Position numbers and translations under genes: made by a program | Shown: one piece after another, positions 26,623 through 36,315 of the stretch | Layout: the number at the start of each line of letters is the position of its first letter | Numbering within the stretch: position 1 is the stretch's first letter | From: Emticicia sp. BO119 | GTDB lineage: Bacteria; Bacteroidota; Bacteroidia; Cytophagales; Spirosomataceae | DNA: 64,000 nucleotides | Direction of reading: 5' to 3' | NCBI RefSeq assembly: GCF_013912375.1 | Contig: NZ_JACETV010000008.1 | Location: 215,421 to 279,420 of the forward strand | Notes under the pieces: model-generated | What the model was told of the DNA's origin: nothing | Seen by the model: the letters and a program-made list of their open reading frames with translations, nothing else | Databases searched by the model: none

Positions 26623-28767
26623 TTAATCGGCACATCCCCCTATTTTAGCATTAAAAGTTGCACCAGGTTTTACTTCAAATCCTATTATTAAGTCAATTGA
26701 TTTCCCTGCATCATAAATCACCTTTCTGTCAGGCACAATCTCTACAGAAGATGTTATTTTATCTGAAACTTTGTATTCATCTAATAAATCATTGGTTGTA
26801 TTAGTAATTGTATATGCTTCCTGACAGCTTTTTCTTTCCAAGACAATTACAAATCCACCATAAGGTTTCATTACTTCGTTGATATTGAGGGAGGTTTGAA
26901 TATTAGCATTCGTTTCAGACGAAACAATGTGTCTTGGGGTATCTCCATCCTTCAGCGTTTGCTTTAAGTATTCTCCGTTCTGAATAAGTGAAAAATTGAG
27001 ATTGATTACTTTTTCAGCGTTTAAGCCATTGATGCCTGAGATATACCAGTTTTCTCCTTTTCGTCTTGCCATAATTACATGAGTACCTGGATAGCCATCA
27101 ATCAGATGAGTCTCGTCCCAGGTTGTCGGAAAACCCTGTACTATCTTTTGTGCAATGGGTGATAAACTTAAATAACCCTCTGCTTTATCTACTAAATGAG
27201 TTTCTCCTGATTCAAAAGTATTCAATAAGGCTATTTCATGTACATCGGTGGTATAATGCTCTACTCCACGAAATTCTCCAATAATTACAGGGGTATAATC
27301 CATAGATCCGACAGCATTGCGAGTAAAGGGTAAGATTGTATGATGCTCTGGTGCTTTCTGTCTGAAACTGTTTCCGTCAAAAATGTATGCCTCTGCCCCT
27401 TTTACAGCCTCCATTGTTACTAAATTAGGATAGGTTCTCTCCCAACCTTTAGGCGATGTACTCCCATGAAAATTTACCATTAACTGAAAATCGGCAGCGT
27501 CTTTTAGTATGTCTATATATTGTTTAATTACCTCTTGCTTGTCACTCTGAAAGAAATCTATCTTGACCCCTTTTACTCCCAGATTTTTTATTCGCTGAAA
27601 CTCATTTCTTCTTGTTTGCCTGTCATACATCAGGTCTCTTGGTTGGGCATCTATCTGATTGTTTGGCCCTCCTGAATTATACCAGAGCCAAATTTTCACA
27701 TCCTTTGTATTAGCATAATCAATAATGTCATCAATGTTTCCACCATTGCCCATTTTATTCCAGTCGACATCTACCAGAAAATAGGGTAATTTAAAATTTG
27801 AGGTAAAATCAATAAAATCTCTTGTTGCAACAAAATCAGTAGGGCTATAGAGGTTCGACCACCAGCTCCATGCCGATAAACCAGGCTTAATCCATGAAAT
27901 ATCTGCAATAGTAGACGGTGCACTTAAATGACTCACCAAATTAGACTCTACGATTACTTTATTCTCTTTCCCTATCATAATTACTCGCCATGGCATTATC
28001 CAGGGTAGACTTGATTTAGCAAAATTGACAAACCCATTGCCATCGTTCTGGCTGGGTGGAGCTAACCTGAAGGTACCGTTGCCGGAATAGGCATCTAAAT
28101 GGCTGGCAAAGAAATTATCATGTAAATCTGCTTCTGTTAGCAAAAGCCAGAATTTTGAAGTTCTGAACAAAGCAGGGAGAGCCGATTGAGCCAAGACAGG
28201 TTGGCTTAATGCAGTACCATTGCTAAATGTTTTTTCATATACTGGCTGAAAATCCGGTAATTCCTGTATCCAGGCGTTCCCATCGGTGGGTAGCTGAAAC
28301 GTCGTGTTTTCGTTTGTTACGTAATACTCATCACCCGATGTTTCAGGAAATACGTATCTGAAGGCTATCCCATCATCATATGCCCGAAAAACCACATCCA
28401 TCAGCTTGTTATTGATTTTAAAGCTGAGTGTCATTTCGTTAGCATGGTTTCTGAGATTCAGTTTTTTACCACTGGCATTTGTATAATTCTCATCTATGAT
28501 TTGGGTAGAACTCCCTTCAAAACTAAAGTTGTTGATGAAAAGCTCGTCCATTCTGCGTACGCCTAAATCTGATTGATTGACAACAGCATCAACTGTTGCG
28601 TTTTCAATATACTCTACATAATAAATCAGGTTTTTATCAGGCTGTTTCAACTCAACAGTCACCTTAATCTTGGTATTAGGCGATGAAACACTCCAGCTTT
28701 GGCCAATGGTTTTAAGAGAAATAAGAAAGAGAATACTTAATAAAAAAAATAGAAGTCTGTTTTTCAT
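26623..28767 (-). CDS. Glycoside hydrolase family 97 with 3-coathanger C-terminus
   Basis: Start set at the ATG 28767 (MKNRLLFFLLSILFLISLKTIGQ, signal peptide); a TTG seven codons earlier is less likely. About 714 residues. N-terminal GH97 beta-sandwich (SWSVSSPNTKIKVTVELK), then the catalytic barrel: KPGLSAWSWWSNLYSPTDF, YFLVDVDWNKMGN, GVKGVKIDFFQSDKQEV and VTMEAVKGAEAYI. The aspartate of VKIDFF is where retaining GH97 enzymes (alpha-galactosidase type) have their nucleophile, which favours a retaining enzyme. The last 60 residues form a 3-coathanger stack (SVEIVPDRKVIYDAGKSIDL, ending KIGGC). It cleaves alpha-glycosides outside the cytoplasm. Confidence 0.92.
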   Translation of the reverse strand: MKNRLLFFLLSILFLISLKTIGQSWSVSSPNTKIKVTVELKQPDKNLIYYVEYIENATVDAVVNQSDLGVRRMDELFINNFSFEGSSTQIIDENYTNASGKKLNLRNHANEMTLSFKINNKLMDVVFRAYDDGIAFRYVFPETSGDEYYVTNENTTFQLPTDGNAWIQELPDFQPVYEKTFSNGTALSQPVLAQSALPALFRTSKFWLLLTEADLHDNFFASHLDAYSGNGTFRLAPPSQNDGNGFVNFAKSSLPWIMPWRVIMIGKENKVIVESNLVSHLSAPSTIADISWIKPGLSAWSWWSNLYSPTDFVATRDFIDFTSNFKLPYFLVDVDWNKMGNGGNIDDIIDYANTKDVKIWLWYNSGGPNNQIDAQPRDLMYDRQTRRNEFQRIKNLGVKGVKIDFFQSDKQEVIKQYIDILKDAADFQLMVNFHGSTSPKGWERTYPNLVTMEAVKGAEAYIFDGNSFRQKAPEHHTILPFTRNAVGSMDYTPVIIGEFRGVEHYTTDVHEIALLNTFESGETHLVDKAEGYLSLSPIAQKIVQGFPTTWDETHLIDGYPGTHVIMARRKGENWYISGINGLNAEKVINLNFSLIQNGEYLKQTLKDGDTPRHIVSSETNANIQTSLNINEVMKPYGGFVIVLERKSCQEAYTITNTTNDLLDEYKVSDKITSSVEIVPDRKVIYDAGKSIDLIIGFEVKPGATFNAKIGGCAD

Positions 28768-29112
28768 AGAAGAAATTAAATTTTTCAACCTTTATTATCC
28801 AAATTAGCCCAAGATAAATGGCTAAGCATCTGTAAAACAATAGATACTTTACCAAACTTATGGGCTGATACTTTGAGAATGCAGGTAAATCCTTAACAAA
28901 TTTAGTAATGCTAATTTTAGGCGACGCCACAACTTAGTGAATACAATTAAAGTTTAATGAATCTTTACTGATTTAGCAGGATTAGAAAACTTTTATTAGT
29001 ATAGCAAACAATGGTAAAGATACCTAAAATTTTAGAATTAAATATAAAGTTTCTTTAGTACAAGAAAGGCTGATATATTTACGTAATCAAATATTATCAA
29101 TCCTCAAATCAC
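28768..29112. other. Divergent intergenic region between GH97 and GH43
   Basis: 345 bases, very AT-rich, which must hold the promoters of both glycosidase genes. I see only weak -7-like sequences (for example TATATTTAC near 29072) and no clear operator, hairpin or coding sequence. A short minus-strand open frame here overlaps the GH97 start and is not supported. Confidence 0.45.
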
Positions 29113-30114
29113 ATGATACTTAAAACATTGTTCAACCCCACTTCTAAAACCTTATTATTCAGTTTTTTACTATTATCGGTTTATCTACAGTCTAACGCAC
29201 AAGAAAAAAAAACAGCTGGGAATCCTGTCTTTCAAGGTTGGTACGCTGATCCGGAGGGAACTATTTTTGGCAAAAAATACTGGATATACCCGACTTTTTC
29301 TGCACCGTATAGCAAACAGGTATTTTTTGATGCGTTTTCCTCACCTGATTTAGTCAACTGGACAAAACATAACAGGATTCTGGACACGGCCAGTGTAAAA
29401 TGGGCAAAACGAGCGATGTGGGCACCTTCGATTATTGAAAAAGACAAGAAATATTACCTTTTTTTCGGAGCAAATGATATTCAGAGCGATAAGGAATCAG
29501 GAGGAATTGGTGTAGCTGTGGCCAGTAAACCCGAAGGTCCTTATGAAGATTATCTGGGAAAGCCACTGGTTGATAAATTTCATAATGGTGCACAACCGAT
29601 AGACCAGTTTGTGTTTAAAGATAAAGGTGAATATTACTTGATTTATGGCGGTTGGAGACACTGCAATATTGCCCATCTAAAAAAAGACTTCACAGGTTTT
29701 ATCCCGTTTAAAGATGGCAATATTTTTAAGGAAATTACTCCTGACAATTATGTTGAAGGGCCTTTTATGTTTGAAAAAGAAGGCAAATACTATTTCATGT
29801 GGTCGGAAGGTGGCTGGACAGGCCCTAATTATAGTGTAGCTTACGCCATTGCTGATTCACCTTTCGGGCCATTTAAGCGTATTGGTAAAATTCTGCAACA
29901 AAATCCTGAAATCGCTACTGGCGCAGGGCATCATTCGGTAATTCATGATCCTAAAAGCAAGGATTGGTATATTGTGTACCATAGAAGACCTTTAGGAGAG
30001 AAAGACGGTAATTCAAGAGTAACCTGTATTGATAAAATGTACTTTGATGAACAAGGGTTTATCAGTCCTGTTATCATTACCAATGAAGGGGTTGAAAAGA
30101 GTAGTATCAAGTAG
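29113..30114 (+). CDS. Glycoside hydrolase family 43-like secreted enzyme
   Basis: 333 residues with a signal peptide ending near SNAQ (residue 30). A five-bladed propeller enzyme: GWYADPEGTIFGKKYWIYPT contains the general-base Asp in the first blade. FDAFSSPDLVNWTKHNRILD is the typical second motif. QPIDQFVFKDKGEYYLIYGG carries the pKa-modulating Asp, and YVEGPFMFEKEGKYYFMWSEGGW carries the general-acid Glu. The end (GHHSVIHDPKSKDWYIVYHRRP) is the conserved histidine blade. GH43 members are arabinofuranosidases, xylosidases and galactan hydrolases; the target glycan is not decided here. Divergent from the GH97 gene. Confidence 0.9.
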   Translation: MILKTLFNPTSKTLLFSFLLLSVYLQSNAQEKKTAGNPVFQGWYADPEGTIFGKKYWIYPTFSAPYSKQVFFDAFSSPDLVNWTKHNRILDTASVKWAKRAMWAPSIIEKDKKYYLFFGANDIQSDKESGGIGVAVASKPEGPYEDYLGKPLVDKFHNGAQPIDQFVFKDKGEYYLIYGGWRHCNIAHLKKDFTGFIPFKDGNIFKEITPDNYVEGPFMFEKEGKYYFMWSEGGWTGPNYSVAYAIADSPFGPFKRIGKILQQNPEIATGAGHHSVIHDPKSKDWYIVYHRRPLGEKDGNSRVTCIDKMYFDEQGFISPVIITNEGVEKSSIK

Positions 30115-30231
30115 TTTATTATTTATAATGATTATGAATTATTAAAAAAAAGTCAAAAAAGGCGCTTTTGGTCGATTTTAATAATTCGTATGTAGGAAGA
30201 TTATTTATATTTGTTAAAACATCTATAAATA

Positions 30232-30624
30232 GTGCGCCGCTTTATTGCAGTCATATTGTTTGTTACCATCTTTTTGGGTAGTTTAGTTCCGAAAGTCAAC
30301 TGGAGTCAATCCATAAAACTTCCGGAACTTATTACGCATTATTACCAGCACAAAAGAGACGCCCCAAAGGACTTCAATGTATGGGATTTCCTGGTAATGC
30401 ACTATTCAGCAGATTCTTCTCATGCTAAAACCAAACACCCAAGTTTACCCTCTTTTGATATTAATGGTGTCAGTTATTTATATGTTATCCCAACTTTTAT
30501 TTCTTTCTCAACTGATACTACTTTTTCTTCTATTGAAAAACAAGACCATTTCAATTGGTTGAATAATTATTTTTTCTCTTTAGAGACTAATCTTCTGAAC
30601 CCTCCCAGGCATCAGCAATCATAA
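30232..30624 (+). CDS. Small exported His-containing protein of the metal-efflux operon
   Basis: 130 residues from a GTG start (30232), beginning with a hydrophobic stretch (FIAVILFVTIFLGSLVP). The mature part has LPELITHYYQHKRDAPKDFNVWDFLVMHYSADSSHAKTKHP, with the H and D/E pattern of a small family that in Bacteroidota often precedes CusA/CzcA pumps. Metal binding is plausible from the histidines but unproven. It is followed after 89 bases by the RND pump gene and reads in the same direction, so is probably the first gene of that unit. An alternative start downstream would remove the signal. Confidence 0.62.
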   Translation: MRRFIAVILFVTIFLGSLVPKVNWSQSIKLPELITHYYQHKRDAPKDFNVWDFLVMHYSADSSHAKTKHPSLPSFDINGVSYLYVIPTFISFSTDTTFSSIEKQDHFNWLNNYFFSLETNLLNPPRHQQS

Positions 30625-30713
30625 TTTCTGCTCAGAAAACCATTGGCCGTAAGTCTGTAAATACAGATTCAGGGCTCATTACTTCATTTATCATTGCTTA
30701 GTCTTATATTATT

Positions 30714-33700
30714 ATGTTTGATGCCATTATAAAATTCAGTATCAATAATAAAATCATTATTGGTATGATGGTGCTGGGTTTGATAGGCTGGGGTGGGTAT
30801 TCTCTCACTCAATTGCCCATCGATGCCATACCAGACGTAACCAATAATCAGGTGGTTATCCTATCTCAAACACCTACATTGGCTGCACAGGAGGTTGAAC
30901 AATACATCACCTCCCCCATTGAACAGCAAATGGCAAACCTGCAAGGCGTAGAAGAAATAAGATCAACATCCCGTTTAGGTCTATCGGTTATTACAATCGT
31001 ATTCGATGAATCAATACCGATGCTACAGGCAAGACAATTAGTAGCCGAACAGCTAAAAGCTACCGAAGATAAAATACCTACTCAGTTTGGCAAACCTGAA
31101 TTAGCTCCAATTACTACAGGCTTGGGAGAAATTTATCAATACACCATAGTTCCCAAAAAAGGCTACGAGAATACATATTCTCTAACTGATCTGCGTACTA
31201 TTCAGGACTGGATTATCAAACGTCAGTTGGCAGGAGTAAAGGGGGTAATTGAAATCAGTAGTTTCGGAGGATATGTTAAACAGTATGAGGTCAGCGTGAA
31301 TCCTGAACGTTTAAGAGCCAATAATATCAGTATCGCTGAATTGTACGATGCTTTAAGCCGAAATAATTCCAATACAGGTGGCAGCTATATCGAAAAAAAT
31401 AGTCAGGCATACTTTATCAGAGGTGAAGGGACAACTAAAAGTTTATCGGACATTGAAAACATTATTATAAGAACCACCGGTGGTGTGCCTATATTAGTAA
31501 GAGAAGTAGCTACTGTACAGTTTGGTCATGCCAATCGTTTTGGAGCTATGACCCAAAATGGCAAAGGTGAAACCGTGGGGGCAGTTGTACTAATGCTAAA
31601 GGGAGCTGACTCTGAAAAAACGATTAAGGGGGTAAAAGAACGTATCGACAGGATTCAGAGAACCTTACCAGAAGGATTAGTAATTAATGCTTTTATAGAC
31701 CGGACAAAGCTAATTGATAAAGCTATTCATACAGTAGAAAATAACCTGATTGAGGGAGGGTTGATTGTAGTTTTTGTGTTAGTGCTGTTGATGGGGAGCA
31801 TCAGAGCGGGGCTTTTAGTTGCTTCTGTTATTCCTCTGTCGATGTTAGTAACGCTTAGCCTGATGAATGCCTTTGGTATATCAGCCAATCTGATGAGTTT
31901 AGGAGCAATTGATTTCGGGCTTATCATTGATGGTTCTATTATAGTAGTTGAAGGTATTCTGCACTATCTGCAAGATAAAAATCATATACCCGAAAAAGTA
32001 AAATTATCTCAATCAGAAATGGATAGTCTGGTGTTCAGAGCTACTTCTAAAATACTCAACTCAGCAATTTTTGGAGTAATAATTATCCTTACCGTTTATC
32101 TGCCTTTACTGACTCTTTCAGGTGTTGAAGGGAAAATGTTTCAGCCAATGGCTATTACGGTAAGCTTAGCCATTGTATCAGCATTAGTATTGTCTCTGAC
32201 TTATGTACCTGCTATTTCTGCATTATTACTTAAAAACGAAGGTAACAAACATTTCAAAATCTCTGATACCATCGTACATACAATTTTCAATGCCTATCGT
32301 CCATTGTTCAGATGGGCAATGGCGAAAAAGAAACTGGTACTCGGTATTGCTTTTGGGTTGTTTATCGTCAGTCTGGGTATTTTTTCTTTATTGGGTGGTG
32401 AATTTATCCCAACATTAGAGGAGGGGGATATCGCCATCGATTTTCAGACCCCTCCTGGTACCTCGCTGACGGCCACCATTGAATCTACCACTAAAGCCCA
32501 GAAAGCACTGAAAAAACATTTTCCCGAAATAGATCAGATTGTAGGCCGTATTGGTGCGTCTGAAGTACCGACCGACCCTATGCCTGTGGAGATGTCGGAC
32601 CTGATGATCTCGATGAAAAACAAGTCGGAGTGGACTTCTGCATCATCTAAAGAAGAGATGTTTGAAAAAATGGCCGATGTGATTGAAAGAGAAGTACCAG
32701 GCATGAGTGTTGAGTTTACACAACCAATACAGATGAGGTTTAATGAAATGATAGCAGGTTCAAGATCTGAAATTGTAGTGAAGATTTTTGGGAATGATTT
32801 AGATAAATTAGCTGAAAGAGCTAATGCTTGTGCTAAAGTAATAGAAAAGATAGATGGAGTAGCGAGTATAAAAATAGAAAGATTAGTTGGCTTGCCTCAG
32901 ATTTCGGTAGTATATAAGCGTGAAAAACTGGCCCAATACGGTTTGAATATCGAAGACCTGAACCTGATTCTGAAAACCGCTTTTGCCGGAGAGAAAACCG
33001 GAACTGTATTTGAAGAAGAAAAACGATTTGATATGGTACTAAGACTTGACTCTACTTACAGAAATGATATTGAGGGAGTAAAGGCACTTTATATAAAACT
33101 ACCTAATGGCTCTTATATTAATTTTGAAGAGGTGGCTCAAATTTCCTACGTAACTGCCCCTGCTCAAATCTCACATGAAAACACTCGTCGCCGTATTACA
33201 ATAGGTATAAGCCCACAAAACCGTGATGTAGAAAGTTTAGTACATGAGATTCAGGAAAAACTGGAAACAGAGGTAAAGCTCCCTGCCGGATATTATTTTG
33301 TATATGGCGGAGCTTTTGAGAATCTACAGAAAGCCAAAGAGCGCCTGAGTCTTGCTGTTCCTATTGCGCTACTACTCATTTTTATGCTGCTCTATTTTAC
33401 CTTTCATTCATTCAGACAGGCATTCATGATTTTTACTGCCATTCCGCTGTCAGCCATTGGAGGTATTGTAGCCTTATGGGTTCGGGATATGCCATTCAGT
33501 ATTTCGGCAGGGGTTGGCTTTATTGCTTTGTTTGGAGTAGCTGTGCTCAATGGGATTGTGTTAATCAGCCATCTGAATCAGTTAGAAGACGAGGGGCATC
33601 TTGATATTTATAAAAGAACTTTTCAAGGTGTAAAAAACCGTTTCCGACCCGTATTGATGACCGCCTCTGTAGCGTCTTTAGGCTTTTTGCCTATGGCTAT

Positions 33701-33836
33701 CTCGCATTCTGCAGGTGCTGAGGTACAAAAACCTTTAGCTACAGTTGTGATCGGAGGGCTTATTTCCGCCACCCTGCTTACACTTGTTGTACTCCCTGTT
33801 ATCTACAGTTTATTCAATAAAAACAAAGTTCAATGA
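30714..33836 (+). CDS. czcA: Heavy-metal RND efflux pump (CusA/CzcA family)
   Basis: 1040 residues, the normal size. The N-terminal helix (IIIGMMVLGLIGWGGYSLTQ) leads into LPIDAIPDVTNNQVVILSQTP, the heavy-metal RND signature. Transmembrane helix 4 carries DFGLIIDGSIIVVEG with the D, D and E proton-relay residues of CzcA. Two large periplasmic porter domains and two sets of six helices follow (PIALLLIFMLLYFTFHSFRQ; GVAVLNGIVLISHLNQL). It exports divalent or monovalent metal ions in exchange for protons, with its channel and adaptor encoded next. Substrate (Co/Zn/Cd or Cu/Ag) is not settled. The end overlaps the next gene by four bases (ATGA), so translation is coupled. Confidence 0.94.
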   Translation: MFDAIIKFSINNKIIIGMMVLGLIGWGGYSLTQLPIDAIPDVTNNQVVILSQTPTLAAQEVEQYITSPIEQQMANLQGVEEIRSTSRLGLSVITIVFDESIPMLQARQLVAEQLKATEDKIPTQFGKPELAPITTGLGEIYQYTIVPKKGYENTYSLTDLRTIQDWIIKRQLAGVKGVIEISSFGGYVKQYEVSVNPERLRANNISIAELYDALSRNNSNTGGSYIEKNSQAYFIRGEGTTKSLSDIENIIIRTTGGVPILVREVATVQFGHANRFGAMTQNGKGETVGAVVLMLKGADSEKTIKGVKERIDRIQRTLPEGLVINAFIDRTKLIDKAIHTVENNLIEGGLIVVFVLVLLMGSIRAGLLVASVIPLSMLVTLSLMNAFGISANLMSLGAIDFGLIIDGSIIVVEGILHYLQDKNHIPEKVKLSQSEMDSLVFRATSKILNSAIFGVIIILTVYLPLLTLSGVEGKMFQPMAITVSLAIVSALVLSLTYVPAISALLLKNEGNKHFKISDTIVHTIFNAYRPLFRWAMAKKKLVLGIAFGLFIVSLGIFSLLGGEFIPTLEEGDIAIDFQTPPGTSLTATIESTTKAQKALKKHFPEIDQIVGRIGASEVPTDPMPVEMSDLMISMKNKSEWTSASSKEEMFEKMADVIEREVPGMSVEFTQPIQMRFNEMIAGSRSEIVVKIFGNDLDKLAERANACAKVIEKIDGVASIKIERLVGLPQISVVYKREKLAQYGLNIEDLNLILKTAFAGEKTGTVFEEEKRFDMVLRLDSTYRNDIEGVKALYIKLPNGSYINFEEVAQISYVTAPAQISHENTRRRITIGISPQNRDVESLVHEIQEKLETEVKLPAGYYFVYGGAFENLQKAKERLSLAVPIALLLIFMLLYFTFHSFRQAFMIFTAIPLSAIGGIVALWVRDMPFSISAGVGFIALFGVAVLNGIVLISHLNQLEDEGHLDIYKRTFQGVKNRFRPVLMTASVASLGFLPMAISHSAGAEVQKPLATVVIGGLISATLLTLVVLPVIYSLFNKNKVQ

Positions 33837-35044
33837 AAACCTATATTCTGAAATATCTCCATGAAACATTACTGATATTTATTTTTGTTAGTAATGGGGT
33901 CTTTGCACAGACGCTTACTTTAAAACAAAGTATTGAGATAGCTTATAAAAATAACTATTTGTTAAAAGTCAGTAATTTAGAAACTCAAGGGCAAGAATTA
34001 TTAATAAAAACAACCCGAGAATTGGCCAAAACTAACCTTGATGTTCAATTAGGGCGTACTCAAACCTACTATACTAATGATTATACCCTGGGGCTTGTGC
34101 AACAATTCTCTCACCCAAAACTTTATCAGGCACAGGCAGATTTGCAAAAGAGCCGCGTTGTTGCGAGCCAGAAAAATGAAGCCTTTCAAAAAAATGAGGT
34201 AGTAAATAACCTCAAACAGGTATATTATCAGCTTTTTTACTATCTACAGTTACACCGATTATTAGCCGAGCAAGATAGTATATACCGAAATACAATGCAG
34301 ATTGCTCAGGCAAGATATAAGACTGGAGACATCAACTCTTTGGAAAGAATCAGTGCAGAAGTTCGTTTACAGGAAATAACCAACAGACTCAGAGCTTTGG
34401 AAAAAGATGAAGAAGCCGCTTATCAGCATTTCAGGCTTCTACTGAACAATCAACAGAAATTTGACCTTGATTTTAACCTTCCTATAAAAAGAGATACTTC
34501 AGTAGTTGCGAATGCCTTATTGCTGGCAAATAACCCTCTTCTATCGGTGTATGAACAACAGGCAGTTGTTAGTCAGCTGGCAACCAATGTAGAAAAACAG
34601 AAATTAAAGCCTGATTTCAGAGTAGGTATAATAAATCAGAGTATTGAGCACAAGCTTAACCAGATGATATTTTCGGCAGGTGTAGGCTTACCCATTTTTA
34701 CCAAAGCACAAAAAGCTCGTATTGATGTGGCAAAAGTGAATGAAAAAATAGCTGATTCAAACCTAAAACACATAGAGTTTCAGTTAAACGGACAATTGAA
34801 TATATTAAAAATGAATTATCAGAAATACCAGAGCTCACTGAATTACTACGAAAGCTACGCTCTGCCCCAAGCGGAATTAATACTGAAAAATGCTATGAAG
34901 AGCTATCAGAGCGGAGAGATTGATTATGTGGAGTTAGTACAGGGTAATCAACAAGCCTGGCAAATCAAGGACAATTATCTATCAACTGTATTAAATTTTA
35001 ATCAGACTATTATTCAGATAGAAACACTTTTAGGAATCGAATAA
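33833..35044 (+). CDS. TolC-family outer-membrane channel of the metal-efflux system
   Basis: 403 residues with a signal peptide (TLLIFIFVSNGVFAQ). It has the alternating coiled-coil and strand layout of outer-membrane efflux proteins (LTLKQSIEIAYKNNYLLKVSNLE; ISAEVRLQEITNRLRALEKDEEAAY; YQSGEIDYVELVQGNQQAWQIKDNYL). It should form the trimeric exit duct for the RND pump encoded before it. It overlaps that pump gene by four bases and is followed directly, without a gap, by the adaptor gene at 35045. It lacks an obvious lipobox. Confidence 0.88.
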   Translation: MKTYILKYLHETLLIFIFVSNGVFAQTLTLKQSIEIAYKNNYLLKVSNLETQGQELLIKTTRELAKTNLDVQLGRTQTYYTNDYTLGLVQQFSHPKLYQAQADLQKSRVVASQKNEAFQKNEVVNNLKQVYYQLFYYLQLHRLLAEQDSIYRNTMQIAQARYKTGDINSLERISAEVRLQEITNRLRALEKDEEAAYQHFRLLLNNQQKFDLDFNLPIKRDTSVVANALLLANNPLLSVYEQQAVVSQLATNVEKQKLKPDFRVGIINQSIEHKLNQMIFSAGVGLPIFTKAQKARIDVAKVNEKIADSNLKHIEFQLNGQLNILKMNYQKYQSSLNYYESYALPQAELILKNAMKSYQSGEIDYVELVQGNQQAWQIKDNYLSTVLNFNQTIIQIETLLGIE

Positions 35045-36229
35045 ATGAATATTCTTATGAAAATATACTTTTTTCTTTCAGTATTATTGGCAACAGGGCT
35101 TGCATCCTGTTCAAAAAAAGCAGAAACAACTGTGGCTATTGCTGATACAAGTAAAGCTCAGCCAGAAGTTCTGCAAATAAAAATAACACCAGAACAATTC
35201 AAAAACTTGAATCTATCCTTAGGTCATTTTAGAGAAATGGCTATAAATGATGAAATCAAAGCAACGGGTATGGCTGATGTGCCTCCTGAAAACTCAGCTT
35301 CAGTCAGTATTCCTATTACAGGCTTTGTCAAAACTATTTTTGCTAACAATGCTTTACCAGGTCGATTTGTCACAAAGGGTACTGTTTTAGCTACAGTCGA
35401 ATCTATTGAGTTTATTCAGATGCAACAAGATTATTTTCAGGCAGTTGCTCACTCAGTTTTTTTAGAAAAAGAATTGGAGCGTCAACAAACTTTAAGTGCT
35501 GAAGATATTGGTGTAAAGAAAAAATTACAGCAGGCCGAAGCCGAATTTAACAGTAATCAGGCACTGATTAAGGCTTTAGAAGCCAAACTCAAAATGTTAG
35601 GCATCAATATTGCCACATTAAAAAAAGGAGAAACTGCATCGGTTATCTCTTTAGTTACGCCAATTAGTGGATACATAAAAAGCACAAATATCAACACAGG
35701 GAAGTCGGTTACACCTAATGATGTCTTATTTGAGCTCATCAGTAAAGAGCATTTGCACGTAGAGTTAAAAGTATTGGAAAAAGATGCCTTCAGGATTCAA
35801 AAAGGACAAAAAGTATTGATTGATGATAAAAGATTAGGAGATAAGGTAGTGGGGACTGTATTTCTGGTAGGTCAGACATTTGAGGATGAATCAAAAGCTA
35901 TTAATATTCATGTGCATCTTGATAATGAACAACAAGAACAAAAATTGATTCCGGGAATGTTTATCAGCGCCAGAATACTTGCAGGTACACGCACAGCCAA
36001 AACACTGTCAGAAAGTGCGATATTGAGAGAGTCTGATGGAAACTTTATAATTTCTCTTGAAAAACAAAACAACAAAGAAGTAATTTTCAGAAAAATACCT
36101 GTTAAATTGGGGGCGAATCAAGGGCAGGATATAGAGATACAATCAGTAGAAGATTTAGATGACTCAACAATAATAGTTACAGATAGAGTACATTTTTTAT
36201 CAGGAATGGGTGGAACTGATGAAGATTAA
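35045..36229 (+). CDS. Periplasmic adaptor (CusB/CzcB-type) of the metal-efflux system
   Basis: 394 residues. A lipoprotein signal (FFLSVLLATGLASC) anchors it, the Cys being followed by SKKAE. The body has the membrane-fusion order: a barrel-sandwich segment (ASVSIPITGFVKTIFANNALPGRFVTKGTVLATVES), a helical hairpin (QQDYFQAVAHSVFLEKELERQQ), the return half (SLVTPISGYIKSTNINTGKSV), a beta-barrel (LHVELKVLEKDAFRIQKGQKV) and a membrane-proximal part. It links pump and channel. It begins immediately after the channel gene's stop. The gene order pump, channel, adaptor is less common than adaptor first. Confidence 0.9.
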   Translation: MNILMKIYFFLSVLLATGLASCSKKAETTVAIADTSKAQPEVLQIKITPEQFKNLNLSLGHFREMAINDEIKATGMADVPPENSASVSIPITGFVKTIFANNALPGRFVTKGTVLATVESIEFIQMQQDYFQAVAHSVFLEKELERQQTLSAEDIGVKKKLQQAEAEFNSNQALIKALEAKLKMLGINIATLKKGETASVISLVTPISGYIKSTNINTGKSVTPNDVLFELISKEHLHVELKVLEKDAFRIQKGQKVLIDDKRLGDKVVGTVFLVGQTFEDESKAINIHVHLDNEQQEQKLIPGMFISARILAGTRTAKTLSESAILRESDGNFIISLEKQNNKEVIFRKIPVKLGANQGQDIEIQSVEDLDDSTIIVTDRVHFLSGMGGTDED

Positions 36230-36246
36230 AATTTTGTTCAGATTGC

Positions 36247-36288
36247 AGAAACTATTTGAGTTTAACTTTTTTAGCTCAAATAGTTTCT
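36247..36288. repeat. Short hairpin with ends like the 47316 palindrome
   Basis: AGAAACTATTTGAG (36247-36260) and its perfect complement (36275-36288) form a 14-bp stem around a 14-base AT loop containing TTTTTT. The stem differs in only one base from the end of the element at 47316. It may serve as terminator of the metal-efflux operon, as it lies 18 bases after the last stop. Confidence 0.7.
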
Positions 36289-36315
36289 CAGGTTAAAATA
36301 CTCAAAAAACAATTT

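Noticed and set aside
28712..28930. Minus-strand frame upstream of GH97
   Set aside because: Overlaps the GH97 signal peptide in another frame and has no family resemblance.
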